Part shown: positions 48,218 through 60,568 of the stretch, piece by piece
How the letters are laid out: each line of letters begins with the position of its first letter
Numbering within the stretch: position 1 is the stretch's first letter
Assembly (NCBI RefSeq): GCF_002105535.1
Contig: NZ_CP015848.1
Coordinates: 3,638,926-3,702,925 of the forward strand
Length of the DNA: 64,000 bases
Direction of reading: 5' to 3'
Origin: Magnetospirillum sp. ME-1
Lineage (GTDB): Bacteria; Pseudomonadota; Alphaproteobacteria; Rhodospirillales; Magnetospirillaceae
Notes under the pieces: generated by a model
Databases searched by the model: none
Seen by the model: only the letters and a program-made list of their open reading frames with translations
What the model was told of the DNA's origin: nothing
Program-made: the position numbers and the translations under genes

Positions 48218-49822
48218 ATGCGGGGGAAGGGCGGAGGGCAGGGGCTTTCCCAGAGGGTCTGGCAGACCGGCCTGCTGTTCGTCGCCTTCGTGCTGTCCTT
48301 CGCCGTCTACGTCTATTGGGAAAAGCAGATCGACCGCGCCAACGAGCAGCGTCAGCTGTCCTTTCGCCTGGCCGACCAGCTGCGCCAGTCCTCCGACGAT
48401 CTGACCCGGATGGTGCGGAGCTATGTCGCCACCGGCGACGAGGCGTTCAAGCACTCGTTCCAGGATATTCTCGACATCCGCGACGGACTGAAGCGGCGGC
48501 CGGAAAACTACGACAATTTCTACTGGCACCTGGAGCCGGGCCTGCCCGGCTTCACCCGTCCCGAGGAGGGGAAGGGGGTTGCGCTTCTGGACCTCATGCG
48601 CCGGGCAGGCTTCACCGACGAGGAGTTCCAGCGCCTGAGCGCCGCCAAGTCCCGCTCCGACGCCCTGACCGCACGGGAATTCGAGGCCATGCGGCTGGTG
48701 GAAGCCGAGCCGGAGGCCCGCCTGCGGGCCGTGCGGATGCTCCATGACCAGGACTATCACCGGGCCAAGGACGCGATCATGGCTCCCATCCGGGAGTTCA
48801 ATGATCTGGTGGAGCGGCGGACGCTGGCCGCGGTTCAGCGCGCCGAGACCATCGCCTTCGTCCTGCGTCTGGTGTTCATGGCCTTCACCGTGGCGGTGGG
48901 GGCCCTGCTGTGGCTCACCTACGCCGAGGCCCGCGCCATCCTGGGCGGTTCGGTGCCCGAGGTCCATGAGAGGATCACCCGGATCGGCCAGGGCGATTTC
49001 ACGGTCCCGGACGGCCGCGCCCCTGGCGATGGCGGCAGCGTGCTGGCCGGGCTGGACCGCATGGCGGTGAAGCTCGGCGCCCTGGAGGCCGAACGCGCCC
49101 GAACCACGGCGGAACTGGAGGACAAGAACAAGGCGCTGGAGCGATCGAACGCCGATCTGGAGCAGTTCGCCTATGTGGCGTCCCACGACCTGCAGACGCC
49201 CTTGCGCAACATCGTCAGCTATACCCAGCTGATGGAGCGCCGCTACAAGGGGCGGCTGGATGCCGACGCCGACGATTTCATCGCCTTCATCGTCGCCAAC
49301 ACCAAGAAGATGAACCAGCTGATTCTCGATCTGCTGGATTACTCGCGGGCGTCGCGCCAGACCGTCGTCCTGGAGCGCTGTTCGGCCGCCGAGGCCATGG
49401 CCCAGGCGCTGGACAACCTGCGCCAGGACATGGACATGGCCGATGTCGAGGTCCGAGTCGGCTCTCTGCCCGAGGTGATCACGCTGCAATCCCACCTCGT
49501 CAGCCTGTTCCAGAACCTGGTGGGCAACGGCATCAAGTACCGTTCCACCGAACGCGCGCCACGGATCTCGGTCGCCGCCGAGCCCATGGCCGACGGCTTC
49601 TGGCACTTTGCCGTCGCCGATAACGGCATCGGCATCGAGTCCCAATACCACGACAAGGTGTTCGAGCTGTTTCAGCGCCTCGATCCCACGGCCGTGACCG
49701 AGGGAACCGGGATCGGATTGACGCTGTGCCGGCGCATCGTCGAGCGGTCCGGCGGCAAGATCTGGCTGGACTCGGAGCCGGGGCGCGGCACCACCATCCA
49801 TTTCACCCTGCAGGGCGCCTGA
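48218..49822 (+). CDS. Membrane sensor histidine kinase
   Basis: A 534-residue kinase. It has an N-terminal helix (VWQTGLLFVAFVLSFAVYVYW), a helical periplasmic sensor (about 40-215), a second helix (about 210-235), a HAMP-like linker, HisKA and HATPase. Phospho-acceptor His323 is in YVASHDLQTPLRN; the ATP site has NLVGNGIKYRS, VADNGIGIES and GTGIGLTLC. The catalytic half is closely like the kinase at 20096. No regulator lies adjacent. Its stop is immediately followed by the convergent bluB stop. Confidence 0.92.
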   Translation: MRGKGGGQGLSQRVWQTGLLFVAFVLSFAVYVYWEKQIDRANEQRQLSFRLADQLRQSSDDLTRMVRSYVATGDEAFKHSFQDILDIRDGLKRRPENYDNFYWHLEPGLPGFTRPEEGKGVALLDLMRRAGFTDEEFQRLSAAKSRSDALTAREFEAMRLVEAEPEARLRAVRMLHDQDYHRAKDAIMAPIREFNDLVERRTLAAVQRAETIAFVLRLVFMAFTVAVGALLWLTYAEARAILGGSVPEVHERITRIGQGDFTVPDGRAPGDGGSVLAGLDRMAVKLGALEAERARTTAELEDKNKALERSNADLEQFAYVASHDLQTPLRNIVSYTQLMERRYKGRLDADADDFIAFIVANTKKMNQLILDLLDYSRASRQTVVLERCSAAEAMAQALDNLRQDMDMADVEVRVGSLPEVITLQSHLVSLFQNLVGNGIKYRSTERAPRISVAAEPMADGFWHFAVADNGIGIESQYHDKVFELFQRLDPTAVTEGTGIGLTLCRRIVERSGGKIWLDSEPGRGTTIHFTLQGA

Positions 49823-51184
<1,362 letters not shown>

Positions 51185-51186
<2 letters not shown>

Positions 51187-51299
51187 TACGGAAGCCGAAT
51201 GATTCATTCGGTTTCAAAAGCCCTCGCCGGGCGGGCGCATCCGCGCCCGCAATGGGCGCAGGATGCCAAGTCCGAATTGATCATTCGGACTTGGTATGA
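51185..51299. repeat. Family-2 composite hairpin repeat, copy B
   Basis: A 115-bp element bounded by GATAC and GGTATGA, inverted relative to copy A at 6459. Left hairpin GAAGCCGAATGA/TCATTCGGTTTC (51191-51215, one G-U pair). The core contains CCCTCGCCGGGCGGGC and CCGCAATGGGC, the complements of copy A's core strings. Right hairpin CCAAGTCCGAAT/ATTCGGACTTGG (51266-51294, perfect). Hairpin sequences differ from copy A but pairing is kept. Confidence 0.8.
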
Positions 51300-51305
51300 G
51301 GCGGA

Positions 51306-52316
51306 TCAGCGGCAGTAGCGCCGGTCTTCCGACTGCACCATGTCGCCCAGGTCGAGATTGATGCGGAAGGCGCGGCAGGGCCGGTCGTCGCGGGGAAGCT
51401 GGCGCACGCTGCCGCCCAGATTGCCGTGACGCCATTGCACCGGCCGGTCGGGATTGTCCCAGGCCACCTCGATGGCGTTTTTCACCGCCCATTCGGCCCT
51501 GACCGGGATGAAGTCGGGAAAGGAGAAGGCGGCCCGCCGGTCCTGAACGTTTCTTTCCTGGCCCCTGGGCAGGCTGGGGCCCGATCCGACCCGGTCGGAG
51601 ATCAGGGCGAGAACCACGGTGGCGGCCAGGGCGGCGGCAATGGCCGCGCCGCCGCGCCGCACCAGGCGGTTCCGCCTTTGGCCGACCGGCTGTGCCAGGG
51701 CCGAAAGGGCCGCCACCAGTTCGCGGCGCAGGTCGTCGGCCATTTCCGGCGCGGCGGGGCTGTCCCCCATGGCCCGTCCCACCCACTCGCCCAGGCGGCC
51801 GAGATCGGCGTTGATCAGCACCCGGCGCTCGGCCGAGGCCAGGTCGATGCCCGGCGTGTGGGCGGGCGGCGTGTCGGGCAGGACGTGCAGCAACCCGCGC
51901 CCGAACTGGCCGGGCTGGCGACGATGGCCCGACGGCAGCATGGTCAGCAGGCGGCGTTCGAGAATTTCGGCGGCGCGGGCCAGGGCGTCGGCACGGAATT
52001 CACCGATGAAATAGCCGTCGCCGCCGCGATGGGTCCAGGCCACGCCCTCTCCCGGCGGGGCCAGGACGTCCAGAATCCCCGCCGTGACGGCCATGTGAAC
52101 AAGCCCCTGGGGACCAAGCACCACGAGATCGGGGCACGGCTGGCCGGCGTGGGAGGCGCAGGTGAACACCGTGTGATCGTCCGGCAGCTGGTCGCGCAAC
52201 GCCGTCCAGACCCGCTGCCAGGCGTCCTGGCGGCGTCCGCTGAATGGGGCATCGACTCCTGGAACCATGATGGCCATGGCGGCACGCGTCTCCACTGGTG
52301 CGGGCGGAGAATGCAT
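51306..52316 (-). CDS. Uncharacterised membrane-anchored protein with NERD-like N-terminus
   Basis: About 336 residues from ATG 52316; ATG 52277 is another possible start. Residues ~20-135 read like a NERD-type nuclease-related fold (DAWQRVWTALRDQLPDD, then CPDLVVLGPQGLVHMAVTAG). The Glu-x-Lys expected in active members is replaced (MAVT), so nuclease activity is doubtful. One membrane helix lies near 225-243 (AAIAAALAATVVLALI). The C-terminal part is probably periplasmic and ends RYCR. The NERD comparison is by eye and tentative; function unknown. Confidence 0.68.
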   Translation of the reverse strand: MHSPPAPVETRAAMAIMVPGVDAPFSGRRQDAWQRVWTALRDQLPDDHTVFTCASHAGQPCPDLVVLGPQGLVHMAVTAGILDVLAPPGEGVAWTHRGGDGYFIGEFRADALARAAEILERRLLTMLPSGHRRQPGQFGRGLLHVLPDTPPAHTPGIDLASAERRVLINADLGRLGEWVGRAMGDSPAAPEMADDLRRELVAALSALAQPVGQRRNRLVRRGGAAIAAALAATVVLALISDRVGSGPSLPRGQERNVQDRRAAFSFPDFIPVRAEWAVKNAIEVAWDNPDRPVQWRHGNLGGSVRQLPRDDRPCRAFRINLDLGDMVQSEDRRYCR

Positions 52317-52373
52317 AAACAATCATCGGAGGAAAAGATGTTATTTTGCAACCCCTGAAGGGCGGCTCCATGG

Positions 52374-53189
52374 TTACGCCATGGGACGTTCAAGCTGCAG
52401 GATGAAGCGGCAAAGCGCGTCATGGGCTTTCTCGCCCCATATGGCCTTGATTTCCGCGGGGTCGGCGTGGGCGCGGGCCCCCAGATCGGCGAACAGGGCG
52501 CGCATCAGGGCGGCGAAGGCGCTCTCGCCCAGCCGCCAGTGCTCGTCGCGGGCACCGGCCTTGGCCGGGCCGAGGCGGGTGTTGACCAGATCCATGAACC
52601 AGGCGCGGCGCTTCTTGAAATCGGCGAAGGATTGGGCCACCACCATCAGCACGTCGTCGATCAGCCGGATCGCGTCGGGATCGGCATGGACGGCCCGCCA
52701 GTCGTGCTGTCCCGTGGCGGTGGCGTGGCGTTCCACCAGCGCCGCCGAGCGGCGGCGGCATTCCTCGAACAGGGTGGGGCCGATGATCTTGTCCATGGCC
52801 ATGTGAAAGCCGGGGATCATCCGGCGCGACAGGATGCCTTCGCCGCCCTCGTCGCCGCTTCGGGGCGGGAACAGATGGGCGAAGCGGCGCATCAGGATGC
52901 GTTCGAACGGCTGGTCGCGCTCGCCTTCCCAGCGCAGGGCCTCGCGCTCGCGGGTGCAGTCGTCCCAGGCCCGCTGGTAGAAGGCCTTGAACCGGGATTG
53001 CTCGGACTCGATGAAATGCTGGGCCACGGCGCGGATCTGGAGCGCGGTCAGGCTGCCGCCCGCCTTGGCCGCCTCCACCTCGAGCCGCGTGGCGAAGTGG
53101 CCGATCATGGTCGAGCCCACACTCCGGCAGCATTGCGGGCCGGCGGCGGCGGGCGGGGGCGGGGGCGTCGGCGGCGTGCGGGTGACCAT
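52374..53189 (-). CDS. Hypothetical protein, 271 residues
   Basis: Starts at ATG 53189 with a Pro-rich stretch (TPPTPPPPPAAAGP); ATG 53108 would omit it. The rest is charged and helical (FIESEQSRFKAFYQRAWDD, HWRLGESAFAALMRALFADL), with no membrane helix or known motif. The open frame continues further upstream, but that part is antisense to the DUF3095 gene and is not counted. It is divergent from that gene by 100 bp. Function not recognised. Confidence 0.62.
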   Translation of the reverse strand: MVTRTPPTPPPPPAAAGPQCCRSVGSTMIGHFATRLEVEAAKAGGSLTALQIRAVAQHFIESEQSRFKAFYQRAWDDCTREREALRWEGERDQPFERILMRRFAHLFPPRSGDEGGEGILSRRMIPGFHMAMDKIIGPTLFEECRRRSAALVERHATATGQHDWRAVHADPDAIRLIDDVLMVVAQSFADFKKRRAWFMDLVNTRLGPAKAGARDEHWRLGESAFAALMRALFADLGARAHADPAEIKAIWGEKAHDALCRFILQLERPMA

Positions 53190-53288
53190 GGATGAACCAT
53201 AGCGCGGCGGCCTCCGACAGTGAACCCGCTCTCGCACTTCGGCCGCCAAGGTGGTCAAATGGCGGCTCGATGTCGGGAGCGCCGTGCC

Positions 53289-54434
53289 ATGTTCGAGATG
53301 CTCAAATCCATGACCAGCGTGACCAACGTCTTCGAGGCCGACTATTACCGGACGGCGCCGCCCGACTGGCTGGCGGTGTCCACCGACGTCCAGGGGTCGA
53401 CCGAGGCGGTGGAGAAGGGGCGGCAGAAGACGGTGAACTTCGTCGGTGCCTCGGCCATCGCGGCGCTGCGCAATCTCTGCGCCCCCGCCGACCTGCCGTT
53501 CCAGTTCGGCGGCGACGGCGCCATGGCCCTGGTGCCGCCCAATCATGCCGGCAAGGCCTTGGTTGAGCTGGCCCGCGCCCGCGGCTTCGCGATGCGCGAA
53601 TTCGGCCTGTCGCTCCGGGTGGGGGCGGCGCCGGTGGCGGCCATCACCCGGGCGGGCGGCACGGTGCTGGTGGGGCGCTACGAGCCCTCGCCCGGCAATC
53701 CCTTCGGCATGTTCGCCGGCGGCGGCATGGACATGCTGGAACTGGCGGTCAAGGAGCGCGGCGACCCCGATCTCGCCCGTCTGTGCCGGGTTCCCGATGA
53801 GCTGGACGACGGCGAGCCCCCGGACCTCACCGGCCTGTCCTGCCGCTGGGAGCCCCTGGTCTCGCAGCGCGGCGCGGTGATCGCCCTGCTGGTGGTGGGC
53901 GACAAGGACCATTGCCGCCTGTACCGCGATCTGTGCCGTCTGTCCGACAGCGTCGAGAGCGGTCTGCGGGTCGCCTCGCCGGAAAACCTCAATCCCGGCT
54001 GGCCGGGCGAGGGAACCATGATCGAGGCCCGCCTGGGCCGAGGCCGGGGCGGCGTGTGGCGCCGCTGGCTGGAGGTGGCGGGCCAGACCTTGCTGGTCAA
54101 GCTGATGTATGTGTTCGGCGTTTCGCTGGGCGGTTTCGACCCGGTGCGCTACCGCGAGGAGGCCGCCACCAACACCGCCTTCGTCAAGCATGACGACACC
54201 CTGGCGGTGGTGTTCGACTGCCCGTCGGACAGGGTCGCGGATCTGCGGTCCTATCTGGAGGAGCGCGAGGCGGCGGGGGACCTGCGCTTCGGCTTCCATG
54301 TTTCCGATCGGGCGCTGATGACCTGCCTGGTGGGCAACGCCGCCGAGGGGCGCCACGTCCACTTCATGGACGGCGGCGACGGCGGCTACACCGTGGCGGC
54401 GAAACGGTTGAAGGCGGCGGCAGCGGTGCGTTGA
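53289..54434 (+). CDS. DUF3095 family, nucleotidyl-cyclase-like protein
   Basis: A 381-residue cytoplasmic protein of the DUF3095 family. The N-terminal half resembles a class III cyclase fold: WLAVSTDVQGSTEAV and FQFGGDGAMALV place two Asp residues as in the metal site. The C-terminal half (HFMDGGDGGYTVAAKRLK at the end) is family-specific. No product has been assigned to the family to my knowledge. Start ATG 53289 has GGGAG about 9 bases upstream. A cAMP or other cyclic-nucleotide role is inference only. Confidence 0.85.
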   Translation: MFEMLKSMTSVTNVFEADYYRTAPPDWLAVSTDVQGSTEAVEKGRQKTVNFVGASAIAALRNLCAPADLPFQFGGDGAMALVPPNHAGKALVELARARGFAMREFGLSLRVGAAPVAAITRAGGTVLVGRYEPSPGNPFGMFAGGGMDMLELAVKERGDPDLARLCRVPDELDDGEPPDLTGLSCRWEPLVSQRGAVIALLVVGDKDHCRLYRDLCRLSDSVESGLRVASPENLNPGWPGEGTMIEARLGRGRGGVWRRWLEVAGQTLLVKLMYVFGVSLGGFDPVRYREEAATNTAFVKHDDTLAVVFDCPSDRVADLRSYLEEREAAGDLRFGFHVSDRALMTCLVGNAAEGRHVHFMDGGDGGYTVAAKRLKAAAAVR

Positions 54435-54493
54435 CAGGGCCGAATCCGCTCCCTAGTGTGCCTAGATATTGTTCACCTGGGCCGCATCGCCTC

Positions 54494-56149
54494 ATGTCCG
54501 ATACCTTGTCCATTGCCCTTGCCCAGATCAATCCCGTGGTCGGCGACATCGCCGGCAATCTGGACCTGATCCGCGCCGCCCGCGCCAAGGGCGCCGAACT
54601 GGGGGCCGATCTGGTCGTGTTCGGCGAGTTGACCATCTGCGGCTATCCGCCCGAGGATCTGGTGCTGAAGGGCGCCTTTCTCGATGCCTGCGAGGCGGCG
54701 GTGAACGCGCTGGCCGCCGAGACCGCCACCGGCCCGGCCGTGCTGATCGGCGCGCCCTGGCGGGTCAAGGACAAGCTTCATAACGCCGCCCTGCTGCTCG
54801 ACCACGGGCGCATCGCCGCCACCCGGCTGAAGCACCACCTGCCCAATTACGGGGTGTTCGACGAGATCCGGGTGTTCCAGCCCGGCCCGGCTCCCGGCCC
54901 GGTATCGTTCCGGGGCGTGCGCCTGGGCATCATGATCTGCGAGGACATGTGGTATCAGGACGTGGCGGAAACCCTGGGCGAGAGCGGCGCCGAAATCCTG
55001 GTGGTGCCCAACGGCTCGCCCTTCGAGATGGACAAGCCCACCAAACGCCTGGATCACGCGCGCGGACGGGTGGAGGAAACCGGCCTGCCCCTGGTCTACG
55101 TCAATCAGGTGGGCGGCCAGGACGAACTGGTGTTCGACGGCGCCTCCTTCGTCTTGAACGGCGACGGCAAGGCCGCCGCCTCCCTGGCCCCCTGGCAGAG
55201 CGAGGTGGCGCTCACCAATTGGACGCGCGAGCCCAGCGGCTGGCGCTGCGAAGGCCCCAAGGCCCCGCCCGCCTCGCGCCTGGAGGGCGTCTATCAGGCG
55301 CTGGTCACCGGCCTGCGCGATTACGTGGGCAAGAATCGCTTTCCCGGCGTGGTGCTGGGCCTGTCGGGCGGCATCGACAGCGCCATCTGCGCGGCCATCG
55401 CCGCCGACGCGCTGGGCCCCGACAAGGTGTGGTGCGTGATGATGCCCTCGCCCTATACCTCGGCCGAAAGCCTGGAGGATGCCGCCGAATGCGCCCGTCT
55501 GCTGGGCGTGCGCCTGGATACCGTCACTATCGGCCCGGCCATGGCCGCCTTCGACCAGATGCTGGCGCCGCTGTTCGTGGGCAAGGGCTCCGACATCACG
55601 GAAGAGAACCTGCAGTCGCGCTCGCGCGGCCTCACCCTGATGGGCATTTCCAACAAGTTCGGCCCCATGGTGCTGTCCACCGGCAACAAGAGCGAGATGT
55701 CTTGCGGCTACGCCACCCTTTACGGCGACATGTGCGGCGGCTACGCGGTGTTGAAGGACGTCTACAAGACCACGGTGTTCGCGCTGTCGTCCTGGCGCAA
55801 CCTTCACCGCCCGCCGGGCTGCCTGGGACCGCAAGGCCGCGTCATGCCCGACCGGGTGATCACCAAGCCGCCCTCGGCCGAGCTCAAGCCCGACCAGAAG
55901 GACCAGGACACCCTGCCGCCCTATGACGAGCTGGATGCCATGCTGGAAGCCATGATCGAGGAGGAGAAGAGCGTCGCCGAGATCACCGCCGCCGGCTTCG
56001 ACGAGGCGGTGGTCAAGCGGGTCTGGCGCATGCTCGACCGCGCCGAGTACAAGCGCCGCCAGGCGCCCCCCGGCGTCAAGATCTCGTCGCGCTCGTTCGG
56101 TCGTGACCGCCGCTATCCCATCACCAACGCCTTCACGTCGCTGATATGA
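54494..56149 (+). CDS. nadE: NAD+ synthetase, glutamine-hydrolysing
   Basis: A 551-residue two-domain enzyme making NAD from deamido-NAD, ATP and glutamine. The N-terminal nitrilase-type glutaminase covers about residues 1-265, with Glu in [15 protein letters not shown], Lys in [15 protein letters not shown] and nucleophile Cys in [11 protein letters not shown]. The synthetase domain has the PP-loop [12 protein letters not shown], then [19 protein letters not shown]. Start ATG 54494 gives the family start. A family-1 repeat follows 10 bp after the stop. Confidence 0.96.
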   Translation: MSDTLSIALAQINPVVGDIAGNLDLIRAARAKGAELGADLVVFGELTICGYPPEDLVLKGAFLDACEAAVNALAAETATGPAVLIGAPWRVKDKLHNAALLLDHGRIAATRLKHHLPNYGVFDEIRVFQPGPAPGPVSFRGVRLGIMICEDMWYQDVAETLGESGAEILVVPNGSPFEMDKPTKRLDHARGRVEETGLPLVYVNQVGGQDELVFDGASFVLNGDGKAAASLAPWQSEVALTNWTREPSGWRCEGPKAPPASRLEGVYQALVTGLRDYVGKNRFPGVVLGLSGGIDSAICAAIAADALGPDKVWCVMMPSPYTSAESLEDAAECARLLGVRLDTVTIGPAMAAFDQMLAPLFVGKGSDITEENLQSRSRGLTLMGISNKFGPMVLSTGNKSEMSCGYATLYGDMCGGYAVLKDVYKTTVFALSSWRNLHRPPGCLGPQGRVMPDRVITKPPSAELKPDQKDQDTLPPYDELDAMLEAMIEEEKSVAEITAAGFDEAVVKRVWRMLDRAEYKRRQAPPGVKISSRSFGRDRRYPITNAFTSLI

Positions 56150-56159
56150 GTTTCCTTCC

Positions 56160-56265
56160 TGTCATCCCGAGCGCAGTCGAGGGATCTCCGTCTGTCGTTT
56201 TGGTGCCGGCTCTGAAAAGCCTGACCAGGATGAGATCCCTCCTCCCGATGGTCGTCGGGATGACA
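56160..56265. repeat. Family-1 palindromic repeat, copy 4 (inverted)
   Basis: A 106-bp hairpin with ends TGTCATCCCGA and TCGGGATGACA. The GAGCG-type arm is on the left and the GACGACC-type arm on the right, opposite to copies 1-3. It fills the gap between nadE and gltX. Confidence 0.93.
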
Positions 56266-56282
56266 GCCGAGAGAGTGGCCCG

Positions 56283-57614
56283 ATGACTGTGATCGTCCGT
56301 TTCGCGCCCAGCCCCACGGGGTTGCTGCATGTGGGCAATGCCCGCGTCGCCCTGCTCAACCTGCTGTGCGCGCGCGCCGGCGGCGGCCGGTTCATCCTGC
56401 GGCTCGACGATACCGATCTGGAGCGCTCCAGGCCCGAATTCGCCGAGGCCATTCAGGACGATCTCAAGTGGCTGGGCCTGGACTGGGACCTTTTGGCCCG
56501 CCAGTCGGCAAGGCTGGGCGCTTACGCCGCCGCCGCCGAGCGGCTCAAGGCCGCCGGGCGGCTTTACGCCTGCTACGAGACGCCGGACGAGCTGGAATTG
56601 CGGCGCAAGGTGCAACTGGGCCGCGGCCTGCCCCCCGTCTACGACCGCGCCGCGCTGAAACTCACCCCCGACGAGGTCGCCCGCTTCGAGGCGGAAGGGC
56701 GCAAGCCCCACTGGCGCTTCAAGCTGGAGCACGAGGAGGTGCGCTGGGACGATTGCGTGCGCGGCCCCAGCCATTACCACGGCGCCAATTTGTCCGACCC
56801 GGTGCTGATCCGGGGCGACGGTTCCTTCCTCTACACCCTGCCCAGCGTGGTGGACGACATCGAGTTCGGCATCACCCACGTGATCCGGGGCGAGGACCAC
56901 GTCACCAACACCGCGCCGCAGATCCAGCTGTTCCAGGCCCTGGGGGCAAAGCCGCCCGCCTTCGCCCATCTGCCGCTGCTGACGGGAGCGAGCGGCGAGG
57001 GGCTGTCCAAGCGGCTGGGGTCGGGTTCGCTCAAGGATCTGCGCGCCACCGGCATCCATCCCATGGCGCTCAATTCCCTGCTGGCCAAGCTGGGCACCTC
57101 GGATGCCATCGAGATCCGCCATTCCCTGGCCGATCTGGCCGCCGAGTTCGCCTGGAACAAGTTCGGACGCGGTACGCCCAAATTCGATTCCGCCGAGCTG
57201 GAGCGCCTGGACGCGCGCCTGATGCACACCGCATCCTTCGCCGAGGTGCGGGACAAGCTGGGAATCGATGGCGCCGACGAGGAATTCTGGCTGGCGGTGC
57301 GGCCCAACCTCAACCATCTGGCCGACGCGGCCGAGTGGTGGGCCATCTGCCGCCAGGCCCTGGCCCCGGTGATCGAGGATGCGGATTTCACCAACGCCGC
57401 CGCCGGATTGCTGCCGCCCGAGCCCTGGGACCAGTCCACCTGGGGCGCCTGGACGGAAAGCGTGAAGCAGGCCACGGGCCGCAAGGGCAAGGCCCTGTTC
57501 CACCCCTTGCGTCTGGCGCTCACCGGGCGCGAGAATGGGCCGGAGCTGAAGACCCTGTTGCCGCTGATCGGGCGCGGGCGCGCCGTTTCCCGCCTGTCGG
57601 GGCAGGCGGCTTGA
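56283..57614 (+). CDS. gltX: Glutamyl-tRNA synthetase
   Basis: A 443-residue class I synthetase. The HIGH-type motif is in [20 protein letters not shown] and the KMSKS-type motif reads GLSKRLGS. The sequence [21 protein letters not shown] is typical. At 443 residues it is slightly short for GluRS. Many alphaproteobacteria carry two GluRS genes, one of which may charge tRNA-Gln for later amidation, so which of the two this is cannot be told. cysS follows 64 bp downstream on the same strand. Confidence 0.94.
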   Translation: MTVIVRFAPSPTGLLHVGNARVALLNLLCARAGGGRFILRLDDTDLERSRPEFAEAIQDDLKWLGLDWDLLARQSARLGAYAAAAERLKAAGRLYACYETPDELELRRKVQLGRGLPPVYDRAALKLTPDEVARFEAEGRKPHWRFKLEHEEVRWDDCVRGPSHYHGANLSDPVLIRGDGSFLYTLPSVVDDIEFGITHVIRGEDHVTNTAPQIQLFQALGAKPPAFAHLPLLTGASGEGLSKRLGSGSLKDLRATGIHPMALNSLLAKLGTSDAIEIRHSLADLAAEFAWNKFGRGTPKFDSAELERLDARLMHTASFAEVRDKLGIDGADEEFWLAVRPNLNHLADAAEWWAICRQALAPVIEDADFTNAAAGLLPPEPWDQSTWGAWTESVKQATGRKGKALFHPLRLALTGRENGPELKTLLPLIGRGRAVSRLSGQAA

Positions 57615-57678
57615 TGTTCGTCACGGGCTTGGGCCGTGTTTCACGGCAATATCCATATTCGCCATAGGAGTTTTGTCG

Positions 57679-59058
<1,380 letters not shown>

Positions 59059-59062
59059 TCCC

Positions 59063-60490
59063 ATGAGCAGAGTGCCGCTCACCGGCTGGAAGTTGGGGTA
59101 TCACGCCCTGACCTTCGTACTGGTGGTGGGCCTGCTGATGGCGCCGGCGCTGTGGAACGGCTATCCGCTGATCTATTTCGACAGCGAGGATTACGTCGAG
59201 ATGGCGTTCTCGCTGCAGCCGATCATCTGGCGGATCATGACCTACGGCGTGTTCTGCACCATCGCCAAGGCGTTCGGCACGCTGTGGGCTGTGCCGCTCG
59301 CCCACGCCATCCTCACCACCTGGGTGCTGCACGAAGCGGTGATGGGCTTCATCGGCCGCTGGCGCCACATGGTGTTCTTAGGGGTCGGGCTGGCGCTCGC
59401 GCTGTTCACCGGCCTGCCCTGGGTGTCGTCCCAGGTGCTGGCCGACGTCTTCGCCGGGGTGGCCATCCTGGGCGTCGCCACGCTGGCCTTCGGCGAGGGG
59501 CTGCAGACCTGGCGGCGCTTCTGCCTGATGGTGATCACCGCCATTTCCATCTGCGTCCACATGAGCCACGTGGCGGTGGCCGCCGGGCTACTGCTGGTGC
59601 TGGTCGTGGTCTGGCTGGGTTCGCGCTTCATGCTGCGCATGCCGCGCCCGCGCATGTTCTGCCCCGTGGCGGCCATCGTCGGCGGCATCCTGCTGGTGCC
59701 GCTGACCCACCAGCTTCTCATGGGCCGGTTCGTCTTCTCGGAATCGGGCCAGGTGCTGCAGCTGGCCCTGTTCATCCAGAACGGCATGGCCAAGAGGTAT
59801 CTGGACGAGGTCTGCCCCCAGGGGGCCGATCTGGAGATGTGCGAGCACAAGGACGAGCTGCCGCGTACCGCCGACGAGTTCCTGTGGGGGCCGTCGCCGT
59901 TCAACGAGATGGGCGGCTGGACCGCCATGCACGACGAGGCCAGCCAGATCGTCTCGGGCGCCATCCGGACCTTTCCCGCCGAGGTTCTCCAGGCGGCATG
60001 GGCCAATACCTGGGAACAGCTGAACTCCATCGAAAGCGGCGAGGATCTGGTGCCCATGACGTGGCACTTCGTGCGGACCCAGTTGCGGCGCTATCCCGAC
60101 GAGTTCAAGCAGTTCCGCTTCGCCCGGCAGCAGCGGCGTCCCCCCATCGACTTCTTCGCCATGAATTCCTTCCAGATTCCCATCAACTGGGGGGCGGAGC
60201 TGCTCACTCCGATCCTGCTGGCGGTGGCCTGGAAGCGGCGCGACCGCACCACCACCGGGCTGGCGATCATCGTGGTGGCGGCCATCATCGGCAACGCCAT
60301 CGTCTGCGGCGCGCTGTCCAATCCCCATGACCGCTACCAGAACCGGGTGGTGTGGCTGGCCCTGTTCACGGCCATCATCGGCGCGGTCCGCCTGGACCAG
60401 CGCTTCGCCGGCCAGCGCCGGATCGCCATCCGCATGGAGAACGAGGCGCTGGCGGTCGAGGCGGCCCGGGGCAAGAATGTGTCATCCTGA
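59063..60490 (+). CDS. Polytopic membrane protein, GT-C glycosyltransferase-like
   Basis: A 475-residue protein with about ten membrane helices. After helix 1 comes WNGYPLIYFDSEDYVEMAF, an acidic first-loop motif like that of GT-C glycosyltransferases that use lipid-linked sugars. A large loop (about 235-345) carries CPQGADLEMCEHKDELP. It could move a sugar across or at the membrane; this is inference. It starts 4 bp after cysS. Its last codons and stop (VSS, TGA) are the first bases of a family-1 repeat, so the natural C-terminus may have been altered. Confidence 0.75.
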   Translation: MSRVPLTGWKLGYHALTFVLVVGLLMAPALWNGYPLIYFDSEDYVEMAFSLQPIIWRIMTYGVFCTIAKAFGTLWAVPLAHAILTTWVLHEAVMGFIGRWRHMVFLGVGLALALFTGLPWVSSQVLADVFAGVAILGVATLAFGEGLQTWRRFCLMVITAISICVHMSHVAVAAGLLLVLVVVWLGSRFMLRMPRPRMFCPVAAIVGGILLVPLTHQLLMGRFVFSESGQVLQLALFIQNGMAKRYLDEVCPQGADLEMCEHKDELPRTADEFLWGPSPFNEMGGWTAMHDEASQIVSGAIRTFPAEVLQAAWANTWEQLNSIESGEDLVPMTWHFVRTQLRRYPDEFKQFRFARQQRRPPIDFFAMNSFQIPINWGAELLTPILLAVAWKRRDRTTTGLAIIVVAAIIGNAIVCGALSNPHDRYQNRVVWLALFTAIIGAVRLDQRFAGQRRIAIRMENEALAVEAARGKNVSS

Positions 60491-60567
60491 GCGGAGCGAA
60501 GGATCTTTCAGCCCGAAACGTCTGTCCTCTGGCCTGAAAGACCCTTCGGCTTCACCTCAGGGTGACA
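60480..60567. repeat. Family-1 palindromic repeat, copy 5
   Basis: An 88-bp hairpin with ends TGTCATCCTGA and TCAGGGTGACA. Both arms are of the GAGCG/GAAGGATCTTTCAG type, unlike copies 1-4. It supplies the stop codon of the gene on its left and ends one base before the stop of the convergent gene on its right, so it could end transcription from both sides. Confidence 0.9.
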
Positions 60568-60568
60568 A

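Noticed and set aside
53190-54362. Extension of the 271-residue unknown upstream to 662 residues
   Set aside because: The added part is antisense to the DUF3095 gene and has shadow-frame composition.
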